Shown here: positions 8,794-17,196 of the stretch, in pieces
How the letters are laid out: every line of letters starts with the position of its first letter
Numbering within the stretch: position 1 is the first letter of the stretch
Assembly (NCBI RefSeq): GCF_016125515.1
Contig: NZ_WGLO01000007.1
Coordinates: forward strand, 24,766 to 88,765
Origin: Hyphomonas sp.
GTDB taxonomy: Bacteria; Pseudomonadota; Alphaproteobacteria; Caulobacterales; Hyphomonadaceae
Reading direction: 5' to 3'
Length of the DNA: 64,000 nucleotides
Notes under the pieces: generated by a model
What the model saw: the letters and a program-made list of their open reading frames with translations, nothing else
What the model was told of the DNA's origin: nothing
Databases searched by the model: none
Program-made: the position numbers and the translations under genes

Positions 8794-9561
8794 TTACTGG
8801 ACCGAGAACTTTTGGACCGGGGCGAACAGCACGACCTGCTGGGCCTTGCCTTGGGCGACGCGGATCGCCTGCTGGATTTCCGGCACATACGAGCCGGGCA
8901 GCGGCTGCCATTCACCGCTGGCGCGGTCATAGCGGGCGGCTTTACCATTCGGGGTCAGGTAGACGTAAGCGACCCGGCCGTAGAGAAACATGTCGACGTT
9001 CGTGGGGTTGCCATCGATCGTCATCGTTTCCTGCCAGGTCGACACGGTGCGGCCGTATTCCATTTCAGCCGAATAGGCTTCCATGATGAGGCGGTACTGT
9101 TCGGAAGCCGGCACGTTCGGCGCCTTCATGATGGCGTCGAGACCATCAAGACGGCTCTGACGGATGTCCTTCTTGAAGGGCAGGTCGGCCGCGACGAACA
9201 TTTTCAGGTCTTCGACCATGCTCAGGAGCATCGGGACGGTCTGGGCGGTGATGTCGTCGATCGAGCCGAGCTGTTCAGTCAGCGAGGCGATCTCTTCGCG
9301 CTGGCTCTGAACCACCAGCTCCTGCTGCTTGGCAAACAGTTCAGCCGCATCGCGGCGCTGAAGCAGCGTGCGATATTCACGGACCATGTCCGAGCGGTCA
9401 TCGTCCAGCTGGTTGATCTGGTCCTGGACTTGTTCAGCTTTGCGCGTGGCCGCCTCTCCAACTGAGAGCGCCTCGCGAAGCTGGGCGTGAGCCGGAATGG
9501 CCAGGCCCGCAATCAACGCTGCAGCGATCAGGCTGCGGGCGGGTGACAGAATTTTCTTCAT
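8794..9561 (-). CDS. DUF3450 periplasmic coiled-coil protein, first gene of the Ton operon
   Basis: A 255-residue protein with a signal peptide (residues 1-26, ending AIPAHAQ), an extended coiled coil (about 28-105, in heptad register) and a globular C-terminal part containing MEYGRTVSTWQ and SGEWQPLPGSYVPEIQQAIR. This is the DUF3450 pattern, found almost always just upstream of ttpC-exbB-exbD-tonB. The molecular role is not established; the context points to a periplasmic accessory of the Ton machine. It is the promoter-proximal gene of a seven-gene operon. Confidence 0.85.
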   Translation of the reverse strand: MKKILSPARSLIAAALIAGLAIPAHAQLREALSVGEAATRKAEQVQDQINQLDDDRSDMVREYRTLLQRRDAAELFAKQQELVVQSQREEIASLTEQLGSIDDITAQTVPMLLSMVEDLKMFVAADLPFKKDIRQSRLDGLDAIMKAPNVPASEQYRLIMEAYSAEMEYGRTVSTWQETMTIDGNPTNVDMFLYGRVAYVYLTPNGKAARYDRASGEWQPLPGSYVPEIQQAIRVAQGKAQQVVLFAPVQKFSVQ

Positions 9562-10003
9562 GAGGTTTGCCTCTCAACTCTCCAAACGGTCGCGCACATA
9601 TGGCGCGCAAATTCCTGGGTCTTGGGCGCACCTGCTCTCGAGGGCGTCCCGATTGTCTTCAGCTCTAACACACATGAGCCGGGAGTTATTATGGAGTTGA
9701 TGGGAGACCCCATCTCATCCCCTGACAATTTTCGGAGCGTTATTCGCTCACTCTTCTTTGGGCAGTGCGGGCAAGGCTGCCTGTGCACCTTACCGCGCAA
9801 AGCCCTTAGCCATGAACCGCAGTGGTAACAATCCTCTAATTGCGGATCAATCGCGCTTTACGATTCGTTTAGAAAATACCCGGGCCCTGCGCGAACGCAA
9901 CCGCCGCTTCGCAGTCGGGGGACTTTAAAGACGCCTTGAAATCAGGAAGCTATGCCGCGGATGGGACCGGAGGACATGTGCGCGTGCGCGTCGCTGGAGA
10001 AAA
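9562..10003. other. Non-coding region upstream of the Ton operon
   Basis: About 440 bp between the Ton operon and tRNA-Gln contain no convincing gene. The stretch is more AT-rich than its surroundings (for example 9832-9890), consistent with the promoter of the minus-strand operon. I cannot identify an Irr, Fur or RirA-type box with confidence. Confidence 0.5.
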
Positions 10004-10077
<74 letters not shown>

Positions 10078-10395
10078 ACTGTGGAGCGCGCGAAATAGCT
10101 ATTCTTTGTTCAGCTGGCAACTCCCGTTCTGTTGTCCGTTCAATCGGACGCAGCCTGCCCTCCCCGGCACGGTCCCCGCGGCTGTGGACAAACCTTGTCC
10201 GCCGCGCGCCGGCATGGCCGGAATCGGCTTACCCTGCACAGGTCTGGAACCGGACAGGCGCTCGGGGCGCCGGAAGATAAAGACAGCGCACCCTGCTCTA
10301 TTCCTTCCACCGTCCCTTTACTTTTTATCGATAATCAACAATATCGCAAATTGCACTCTCGGGATTCTGTTACCAGCAAAGGAAATGCCCCGGTT
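10078..10395. other. Non-coding leader between tRNA-Gln and sppA
   Basis: About 318 bp separate the divergent tRNA and sppA. The sppA frame is open far upstream, but the signal-anchor sequence begins only at 10396, so I read this as a leader. The segment 10310-10375 is AT-rich and promoter-like. Confidence 0.5.
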
Positions 10396-12174
10396 ATGAA
10401 AACCTTCTTCCTGTCCATGGCAGGCGCGTTCGTCGCGATGATCCTCTTCGTGATCGTCGGATTCATGATGCTGTTCGGCCTGATCCTCACTGCGGCGAGC
10501 TCTAAGCCGCCGAGCCCTGATCAGGTCGTGCTCTCGCTCGACCTCAATTATGGCCTGCCCGACCAGGCGCCGACCGGCGGCCTCGCCGCCTTCTCCGGCG
10601 TTCCGGGGTTCACGGACATTCTGGTCAAGCTGAAAGGCGCCGAACAGGACAAGGCCGTGAAAGGCATCTATCTGCGTGGATCGATGATCGGCATCGGCAC
10701 ATCGCGCGCGGAAGAGCTTCGCGCGGCGCTGAAAGAGTTCAAGGCCTCAGGCAAATTCGTGATTGCGCACACGCAAGGCATGATCGGCATGGGTGGTCCG
10801 TCTGCGTACCATTCCATCAGCGCCGCTGACGAGATCTGGATGCAACCGGGTACGGACTTCATGATCAACGGCGTCACCTTCGAGACCGAATTCCTGAAGG
10901 GCCTGTTCGACAAGATCGGCCTGACCCCGCAGATCTACGCCTTCTACGAATACAAGAACGCGCCGAACTCATATAACGAGACCAGCTTCACCGCCCCGCA
11001 CCGCGAAGCGCTGGAAAGCCTCGCCACCTCGATCTGGGATACCGCGCTCACCGACATCGCCGAAGACCGCGCCATGACGATGCCTGCCATGAAGGCGCTG
11101 CTCGAAGCCGGCCCAAAATCGGCCGACCAGGCGCTTGAAGCCAAACTGGTCGACAAGCTCGGCTGGCCGGAAGACGCTGAAGATGCCGCGCTCGAGAAAG
11201 CCGGCGAGAATGCCGAGCTGGTTGACCTCAACTACTACACCGCTCCGCCGTCGAAGGCGAAGATCAAGGACGGCGTGATCGCCATCGTTGGCGGTGAAGG
11301 CGCGGTCGTCACCGGTGGCAGCCAGTCCGACTCGCCTTTCTCCGAGCCGCCGGCCTTCGCGTCCGACAACATCGCCCGCGCCCTTCTGGACGCGGCTGAA
11401 GATGAAGACGTGAAAGCCATCGTCTTCCGCGTCGACAGCCCCGGAGGCTCGCCCACAGCGTCGGACCAGATCTGGCGTGCGGTTGAGCGTGTCAAGGAAA
11501 AAGGCAAGCCGGTCGTCGTCTCGATGGGTTCGCTGGCAGCTTCGGGCGGCTATTATGTCTCCACCGGCGCAGATGCCATCGTGGCTAACCGCTCGACCAT
11601 CACCGGCTCGATCGGCATCTTCGGCGGCAAGTTCGCCATCGAAGGCACGGCCAACAAGCTCGGCGTCACCTTCGACACGGTGAGTGTCGGCGGCGAATTC
11701 GCCAACGCCTATGGCGTGGCGCCCTTCAACCAGGCCCAGGAAGCCGAAGTGAAGGCTCAGCTGAAGCGCGGCTATGACCGCTTCCTCACCCTCGTAGGCG
11801 AAGGCCGCGACATGACGTATGATCAGGTGCACGAGATTGCCCGTGGCCGCGTCTGGAGCGGCGCGCAGGGCAAGGAGAACGGCCTCGTGGACGAGATCGG
11901 CGGGTTCATGACCGCGATCACCAAGGCCCAGGAACTGGCAGGCATGGACACGTCCCACTTGCCGGTCCTCGCCTACTTTCCGCAACGCCGTTCGGGCTTC
12001 GAAGCGCTGGAAGGCCTGTTCGGGGTCTCGGCGGAAACCGTCCGCGCCGCCGCTGTCCTCAGCGCTGTGGTGGGCGATGACCGCACCAAGGCCCTGATCG
12101 AAGAACTGGCAATCGCGGACTCGGTCAATTCCGGCCAGTCCATGGCCATGGGCCCGCGCCTGCGCGAACGCTAG
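10396..12174 (+). CDS. sppA: Signal peptide peptidase SppA, 67K type
   Basis: A 592-residue membrane-anchored serine protease with a Ser-Lys dyad that degrades cleaved signal peptides on the periplasmic side. A hydrophobic anchor covers residues about 3-35. Two tandem S49 domains follow: residues about 45-280 with the catalytic lysine K187 (FYEYKNAPNSY), and 295-540 with the nucleophile S383 (SMGSLAASGGYY). The frame is open 88 codons further upstream, but that extension is Pro/Arg-rich and would bury the anchor, so I chose the ATG at 10396, preceded by AAAGGAA. The two-domain length is typical of E. coli-type SppA. A strong hairpin follows. Confidence 0.92.
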   Translation: MKTFFLSMAGAFVAMILFVIVGFMMLFGLILTAASSKPPSPDQVVLSLDLNYGLPDQAPTGGLAAFSGVPGFTDILVKLKGAEQDKAVKGIYLRGSMIGIGTSRAEELRAALKEFKASGKFVIAHTQGMIGMGGPSAYHSISAADEIWMQPGTDFMINGVTFETEFLKGLFDKIGLTPQIYAFYEYKNAPNSYNETSFTAPHREALESLATSIWDTALTDIAEDRAMTMPAMKALLEAGPKSADQALEAKLVDKLGWPEDAEDAALEKAGENAELVDLNYYTAPPSKAKIKDGVIAIVGGEGAVVTGGSQSDSPFSEPPAFASDNIARALLDAAEDEDVKAIVFRVDSPGGSPTASDQIWRAVERVKEKGKPVVVSMGSLAASGGYYVSTGADAIVANRSTITGSIGIFGGKFAIEGTANKLGVTFDTVSVGGEFANAYGVAPFNQAQEAEVKAQLKRGYDRFLTLVGEGRDMTYDQVHEIARGRVWSGAQGKENGLVDEIGGFMTAITKAQELAGMDTSHLPVLAYFPQRRSGFEALEGLFGVSAETVRAAAVLSAVVGDDRTKALIEELAIADSVNSGQSMAMGPRLRER

Positions 12175-12195
12175 GCGCCGCAGCCTGACTGAATG

Positions 12196-12226
12196 CGGCC
12201 CGTCAGCCCTGCTGGCGGGCCGTTTC
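12196..12226 (+). terminator. Terminator after sppA
   Basis: The 12-bp stem CGGCCCGTCAGC / GCTGGCGGGCCG (one G-U pair) has a three-base loop and is followed by TTTCGTT. Confidence 0.7.
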
Positions 12227-12326
12227 GTTGACGGACACGCACTTCCGTCGTCTTGTGCTGCAGTCGCACCGCTTGTGAAGGCGAAGCAGATCGTTTAGCC
12301 CCGCCGCTCGGGTCAAGAAGGCGAAC

Positions 12327-13331
12327 ATGAACATAATCGTTACCGGCGCGGCCGGCTTTATCGGAAGCGAGATCGCCCTTCGGCTGCTGCGCGAAGGCCA
12401 TTCGGTGACGGGTATCGACTGCTTCACGCCGTATTATGATGTGAAGCTGAAGGAAGACCGGGCCGCGCGCCTCGCCGCCTTCCCGAATTTCCGGCTCGCC
12501 CGCTCCCGCGTCGAGGATAACGAGACGATGGAACGTGTGTTCGACCGTGTGCGGCCGGACGTGATCCTGCACTTCGCCGCCCAGGCCGGCGTGCGCTACA
12601 GCCTCGACCATCCGCGCGAGTATATCGACGCGAACGTGGTCGGCTCGTTCAACATCATCGACCTCGCCCGCCGCCACAAGGCGCGCCACCTGATTCTCGC
12701 GTCCACAAGCTCCGCCTACGGCGCAAACCAGAAATTCCCCTTCGAGGAACGCGACTCCGCGCCTTACCCGCTGACAATCTACGCCGCCACCAAGCTGGCC
12801 GCCGAACTCATCGCCCACAGTCATTCCCACCTCTACGGCGTGCCGACGACGGCGCTGCGGTTCTTCAGCGTCTATGGCCCGTGGGGCCGCCCGGACATGG
12901 CTTTCTTCCTGTTCACCGACAAGATCTTCAAAGGCCAGCCCATCGACGTGTTCAACAATGGCGACCTGCTGCGCGACTTCACCTATATCGACGATCTCGT
13001 GGAATCGATCCGCCGTCTGATGGATGTACCGCCCCAGCAGGGCAACCACATGATCCGCGGCGACTCGCTCTCCCCGGTTGCGCCCTACCGCCTCGTCAAT
13101 ATCGGCCATGCCGCGCCGGTGCGCCTGATGGACTATATCGAAGCCATCGAGGACTCGATCGGCCGCACGGCGGTCAAGAACATGCTTGGCATGCAGCCGG
13201 GTGATGTCCAACAGACCTATGCCGATGTGCGCCTCCTCAAGGCGCTCACCGGATATACGCCGAATACGGACTATCGCGAAGGCATCGCGAAGTTCGTCGA
13301 CTGGTACAAGAGCTACTACAACCCGGCCTGA
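12327..13331 (+). CDS. NAD-dependent sugar epimerase, UDP-glucuronate 4-epimerase-like
   Basis: A 334-residue extended short-chain dehydrogenase. The NAD-binding loop is VTGAAGFIGS (residues 5-14) and the catalytic YxxxK is in YAATKLAAE (about 152-160). The segment DCFTPYYDVKLKEDR and the later ALRFFSVYGPWGRPDMA are characteristic of UDP-glucuronate 4-epimerases (LspL/CapI group), which make UDP-galacturonate for surface polysaccharide. Substrate specificity is inferred from resemblance. The 3' end overlaps the convergent pseudouridine synthase gene by 16 bp. Confidence 0.88.
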   Translation: MNIIVTGAAGFIGSEIALRLLREGHSVTGIDCFTPYYDVKLKEDRAARLAAFPNFRLARSRVEDNETMERVFDRVRPDVILHFAAQAGVRYSLDHPREYIDANVVGSFNIIDLARRHKARHLILASTSSAYGANQKFPFEERDSAPYPLTIYAATKLAAELIAHSHSHLYGVPTTALRFFSVYGPWGRPDMAFFLFTDKIFKGQPIDVFNNGDLLRDFTYIDDLVESIRRLMDVPPQQGNHMIRGDSLSPVAPYRLVNIGHAAPVRLMDYIEAIEDSIGRTAVKNMLGMQPGDVQQTYADVRLLKALTGYTPNTDYREGIAKFVDWYKSYYNPA

Positions 13332-14047
13332 AGCCCCGCTTGTTCGGCGGCCACCCTGAAATCGTCCGGCACCGGCGCGCTCAGCGTCAGCGCCTTTCCT
13401 TCCGGGTGCGGCAATTCCAGCTTCGCGGCATGCAGCATCAGGCGCGGCGCGGTCGCCGGCCCTTCCCCATACAGCGCATCCCCGAGGATCGGGCAGCCGA
13501 GCGACATCAGATGAACCCGGATCTGGTGCATCCGCCCAGTTTCCGGCGACAGCGCCATCAGGCCGAACGCGCCATTGCGCGCCAGTATGCGCCAACCGGT
13601 CCGTGCGGCCTGCGCGCCTTTCCGGCCCGGCCGCGCGAGGATCATGCGGGCCTTGCCGCCTTCCTCCACTTTCACCAGCGCCGCATCCACCACGCCGTGC
13701 TCGGCCGGCGGCAGCGAGCCTTTCACCAGCGCGAGATAGGTCTTCTGCACATCGCGCCCGGCAAAGGCGTCCGACAGCATCGCGGCCACAGGATGCGTCT
13801 TCGCCGCGACGATCACACCGGACGTGCCCTGGTCCAGCCGGTGCACAAGACGCGGCCGCTTGCCGTTCGATTTTGCGAAGGCGGCCATCAGCGTGTCGAG
13901 CGATTGCGCCACGCCGCTGCCGGCCTGCACGGCGAGACCCGAAGGCTTATTGAACGCGATCAGCGAATTGTCCTCATGGATCACCATGGCGCACACGAGG
14001 GCCGCTTCTTCGGGCGAGATCGTGGGCACGGGTCGATTGCGGGTCAT
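13316..14047 (-). CDS. RluA-family RNA pseudouridine synthase
   Basis: A 243-residue enzyme without an S4 domain. The catalytic aspartate is D72 in LVHRLDQGTSGV, and the C-terminal motif RMHQIRVHLMSLGCPILGD is typical of the RluA family, which isomerises uridine in rRNA or tRNA. The exact target site cannot be read from sequence. The start overlaps the stop of the upstream kinase gene by four bases (ATGA), so the two are translationally coupled. Confidence 0.92.
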   Translation of the reverse strand: MTRNRPVPTISPEEAALVCAMVIHEDNSLIAFNKPSGLAVQAGSGVAQSLDTLMAAFAKSNGKRPRLVHRLDQGTSGVIVAAKTHPVAAMLSDAFAGRDVQKTYLALVKGSLPPAEHGVVDAALVKVEEGGKARMILARPGRKGAQAARTGWRILARNGAFGLMALSPETGRMHQIRVHLMSLGCPILGDALYGEGPATAPRLMLHAAKLELPHPEGKALTLSAPVPDDFRVAAEQAGLQAGL

Positions 14048-14922
14048 GCGAACTCTTCCATCAAGCGGGCGATCATCCGTTCCGACATGTCAGAGCGCAG
14101 ACCGTTTTCATAGGCGTAAGGCAGGTAGATCACCGCCATTGACAAGGCCCAGCCTGCACCTCGCATCCATTCTGCCTCGCTGGCGCCGATTGCCGCGCGG
14201 AAAACATCACGCGCATCCCGGTCGAACATCGCCCAGGCCGTCAGCAGGTCGCACGCCCCGTTGCCCACGCCGCACAGCCCCCAGTCGATGACGCCGCAGA
14301 GACGGCCATCCTCCACCAGAAGATTGCCCGGATGCACATCGCCGTGCAGCCAGACGGCGCTTGCAGGGTGTTCCGCCTTCAGCGCGTCGGCCCAGAGCCG
14401 TTGGGCAAAGCCTGCGTCCAGCTCCGGCAACCGGGCGAGCGCGGCTTCGAAGGCGGGCGTGCGCACAGCAAGCGGCGCGCCGCGGCCATTGTTCTCGGCG
14501 CTGAAGCGGAAAGCCGGGTCGGGCGAGATGCTGCGCACGAATCCGAAGAATTCCGCCAACTGATGCGCGAAGGTGATCGTATCCCCCGGCGCGCTGTCTT
14601 CAAGCGGCGTGCCCGGCAGCCAGCTCAACACCGACCAGGCGTGCGGGTAGTCCCCGTCCGCTTCGCCCAGACCGTAGACGGCCGGAACCGGCAGCGGCGC
14701 ATCGGCAAATCGCGGCAAGGCGGCGGCCTCGCGCCGGGCCGTGCCCGCCGCCCAGGCCACCTTGGGAAAACGGGCGCAGAGATCATTCCCGATACGGAAG
14801 ATATGATTGTCGGTTCCCTTCGCGGTCGGTGCGTGCACCGGCTCGCCGACGAGCTCCGGAAAACGCGCCGCGATCAGACGCGCGGCGCGTCCTTCGTCCA
14901 GCTTCACTGCGGTGTCATCCAT
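14044..14922 (-). CDS. Aminoglycoside phosphotransferase (APH)-like kinase
   Basis: A 292-residue protein with a kinase fold. The catalytic loop is HGDVHPGNLL (residues 193-202) and the metal-binding motif is VIDWG about 15 residues later. The N-terminal region containing GTDNHIFRIG is the nucleotide-binding part. The fold covers antibiotic kinases and small-molecule (choline, homoserine) kinases, and the substrate cannot be assigned. The context (RarA upstream with an 8-bp overlap, a pseudouridine synthase downstream) does not suggest a resistance cassette, and base composition matches the neighbours. Confidence 0.85.
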   Translation of the reverse strand: MDDTAVKLDEGRAARLIAARFPELVGEPVHAPTAKGTDNHIFRIGNDLCARFPKVAWAAGTARREAAALPRFADAPLPVPAVYGLGEADGDYPHAWSVLSWLPGTPLEDSAPGDTITFAHQLAEFFGFVRSISPDPAFRFSAENNGRGAPLAVRTPAFEAALARLPELDAGFAQRLWADALKAEHPASAVWLHGDVHPGNLLVEDGRLCGVIDWGLCGVGNGACDLLTAWAMFDRDARDVFRAAIGASEAEWMRGAGWALSMAVIYLPYAYENGLRSDMSERMIARLMEEFA

Positions 14923-16225
14923 TGCGGCGTGATTTCCGCAGCGCAGCGATCTGTTTCAGCTTTTCGGCAATCGGCGCTTCGCGGCCCTGCCCCTTGGGAT
15001 CATAGAAGACCGGGCGCTTTATGCCGTCCGGGAAATAGTCCTGACCCGACACGCCGCCTTCGACATCATGGTCGTATTGATAGCCGGTGCTGCAGCCCTG
15101 ATCCTTCATCATCGTCGTGGGCGCGTTGAGGATGTGTTTCGGCGGCATCAAGCTGCCAGTTTCCGCCGCCGCCTTGCGGGCCGCCTTGTAAGCGACATAG
15201 GCCGCGTTCGATTTCGGCGCCGTGGCCAGATGGATCACGCAATGTGCCAGCGCCAGCTCACCCTCGGGGCTGCCGAGCCGCTCATAGGTGCGCGCCGCCT
15301 CGCCTGCGATCATCAGCGCCGTAGGGTCGGCAAGGCCGATATCCTCGCTCGCCATACGGATCAGGCGGCGCGCCAGGAACAGCGGGTCCTCGCCTCCTTC
15401 CAGCATCCGGGCAAACCAGTAAAGCGCAGCGTCCGGATCCGATCCGCGTACGGATTTGTGTAGCGCCGAGATGAGATTGTAATGCTCTTCCCGGTCCTTG
15501 TCATAGGCTGCGGCGCGCTTCGACAGGGACTTGGCCAGATCATCCGGGGACAGAAGTCCGGGTTCGCCCATCATCGCGAACGCCTTCTCGGCGAGGTTCA
15601 GGAGATAACGCCCATCCCCGTCCGCCATCTTCAGGATCATCTGGCGCGCGTCTTTCGTCACCGGCAGGCGGCGGCGTTCGGCCTGCTCTGCGCGCGTCAG
15701 CAGCAGTTCCAGCCCAGCATCATCCAGCCGCTTCAGCACCATCACCTGGCAGCGCGACAGAAGCGCGCCGTTCAGCTCAAAGCTCGGATTCTCCGTCGTC
15801 GCGCCGACCAGGGTCACCACACCGCTTTCGACAAAAGGCAGGAACCCGTCCTGCTGGGCGCGGTTGAACCGGTGGATCTCGTCCACGAAAAGAAGCGTGC
15901 CCTTGCCCATCTTGCGGCGTGCCTCGGCCCGGTCGAAGGCCGCGCGCAGATCTTTCACACCGGAAAAGATCGCGCTGATCGCCTCGAATTCGAGATCGGT
16001 CTCCGCCGCCAGAAGCCGGGCAATCGTCGTCTTGCCCACGCCGGGCGGCCCCCAGAGGATGATCGAGGAGAGGCGTTTCGACGCCAGCATCCGCGACAGC
16101 GTGCCGTTGGGGCCGACCAGATGGTCCTGCCCGACCACCTCCCGAAGGGTTTTCGGCCGCAGCCGGTCCGCCAGGGGGCGCGGCGCATCTCCTGACAGGC
16201 CGGCGGATTCAAAAAGATCACTCAT
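14915..16225 (-). CDS. rarA: Replication-associated recombination protein A (RarA/MgsA)
   Basis: A 436-residue AAA+ ATPase of the clamp-loader class that acts at stalled replication forks. Visible motifs are Walker A GPPGVGKTT (residues 59-67), Walker B LLFVDEIHRFN, sensor TTENPSFELN and the C-terminal MgsA block PKHILNAPTTMMKDQG. The length matches the family. It is the first gene of a three-gene minus-strand operon with the APH-like kinase and the pseudouridine synthase. Confidence 0.94.
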   Translation of the reverse strand: MSDLFESAGLSGDAPRPLADRLRPKTLREVVGQDHLVGPNGTLSRMLASKRLSSIILWGPPGVGKTTIARLLAAETDLEFEAISAIFSGVKDLRAAFDRAEARRKMGKGTLLFVDEIHRFNRAQQDGFLPFVESGVVTLVGATTENPSFELNGALLSRCQVMVLKRLDDAGLELLLTRAEQAERRRLPVTKDARQMILKMADGDGRYLLNLAEKAFAMMGEPGLLSPDDLAKSLSKRAAAYDKDREEHYNLISALHKSVRGSDPDAALYWFARMLEGGEDPLFLARRLIRMASEDIGLADPTALMIAGEAARTYERLGSPEGELALAHCVIHLATAPKSNAAYVAYKAARKAAAETGSLMPPKHILNAPTTMMKDQGCSTGYQYDHDVEGGVSGQDYFPDGIKRPVFYDPKGQGREAPIAEKLKQIAALRKSRRNG

Positions 16226-16287
16226 GACGACTTTCTAGGCGAGCGCGGGCGTTGTGGTAAGGTCCGGAAAAACAGTGGGAGGAAATA

Positions 16288-17124
16288 ATGAGCCTGACAG
16301 TCACCTCTTCGGGGCAAGCGTGCGGCGCAACTGTACGCGGCGTGGACCTTTCGAGGCCCGTGGACGCGGCAACCGTCGCGGCGATCCGCGCGGCCTGGCT
16401 CGAGCATCAGGTTCTGGCCTTTCCGGACCAGAAGCTGACCGACGACCAGCTGGAGGCCTACACACTGAATTTCGGCCCGTTCGGCGAAGACCCGTTCATC
16501 GCGCCGATCCCTGGCCATCCCCATATCATTGCGGTGAAACGGAAAGCGGACGAAACAGCGCCGATCTTTGCCGAAAGCTGGCATTCGGACTGGAGCTTCC
16601 AGGCGAAACCGCCGCAGGGCACCTGCCTTTATGGCATCACCATCCCGCCGGTCGGGGGCGATACGCTGTTCACCAACCAGTACATGGCGCTGGAACAGAT
16701 GCCGACCGACCTTCGCAGACGGATCGAAGGCAAGCGCGCGGTTCATTCCGCCCGAAATGCCTACGCGCCCAGCGGCTTCTACGGCGCCGGCGACAAGGGC
16801 CGGTCGATGGACATCCGCCCCTCGGACGACGCCGAAGCGACCCAGTTGCACGACCTGATCCGGGTTCACCCCGAAACCGGACGCAAATCGCTGTTCGGAA
16901 CGGCCGGCTATATCGTCGCCATCGACGGTCTGGCCCCCGATGACAGCGCCGCGCTGATCGGCGAGCTGTATCGCTGGCAGACCCGGCCGGAATTCCAGTA
17001 CCGGCACAAATGGTCGCCGGATATGCTGGTGATGTGGGACAATCGCTGCACCCTCCATATGGCGACCGGCGGCTATGCCGGCCATGACCGTCTGCTGCAC
17101 CGCACCACAATCGGCGCCGCTTGA
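16288..17124 (+). CDS. TauD/TfdA-family Fe(II)/2-oxoglutarate dioxygenase
   Basis: A 278-residue cytoplasmic oxygenase. The iron-binding facial triad is visible as H99 and D101 (SWHSDWSF) and H257 (NRCTLHMAT), with the 2-oxoglutarate-binding arginine R272 in HRTTIG. Family members hydroxylate taurine, alkyl sulfates, 2,4-D and other small acids; the substrate here is unknown. The ATG follows the ribosome-binding site GGGAGGAAAT. The downstream CYP153 gene, 72 bp away, has a similar GGGAGGAAAAT site, which suggests a two-gene oxygenase unit. Confidence 0.9.
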   Translation: MSLTVTSSGQACGATVRGVDLSRPVDAATVAAIRAAWLEHQVLAFPDQKLTDDQLEAYTLNFGPFGEDPFIAPIPGHPHIIAVKRKADETAPIFAESWHSDWSFQAKPPQGTCLYGITIPPVGGDTLFTNQYMALEQMPTDLRRRIEGKRAVHSARNAYAPSGFYGAGDKGRSMDIRPSDDAEATQLHDLIRVHPETGRKSLFGTAGYIVAIDGLAPDDSAALIGELYRWQTRPEFQYRHKWSPDMLVMWDNRCTLHMATGGYAGHDRLLHRTTIGAA

Positions 17125-17196
17125 AGCGTTTCCGCCTGCGCCGGTTCGATGTATGGTTTTCCCGAGGCCCCGAAAGAGGGCCCGGGAGGAAAATCT

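Noticed and set aside
12171..13595. A 474-codon minus-strand open frame
   Set aside because: It is antisense to the sugar epimerase gene and lacks any recognisable domain.
14044..14922. Antibiotic-resistance kinase
   Set aside because: The APH fold is shared by many kinases, and the gene sits in a housekeeping operon with native base composition.
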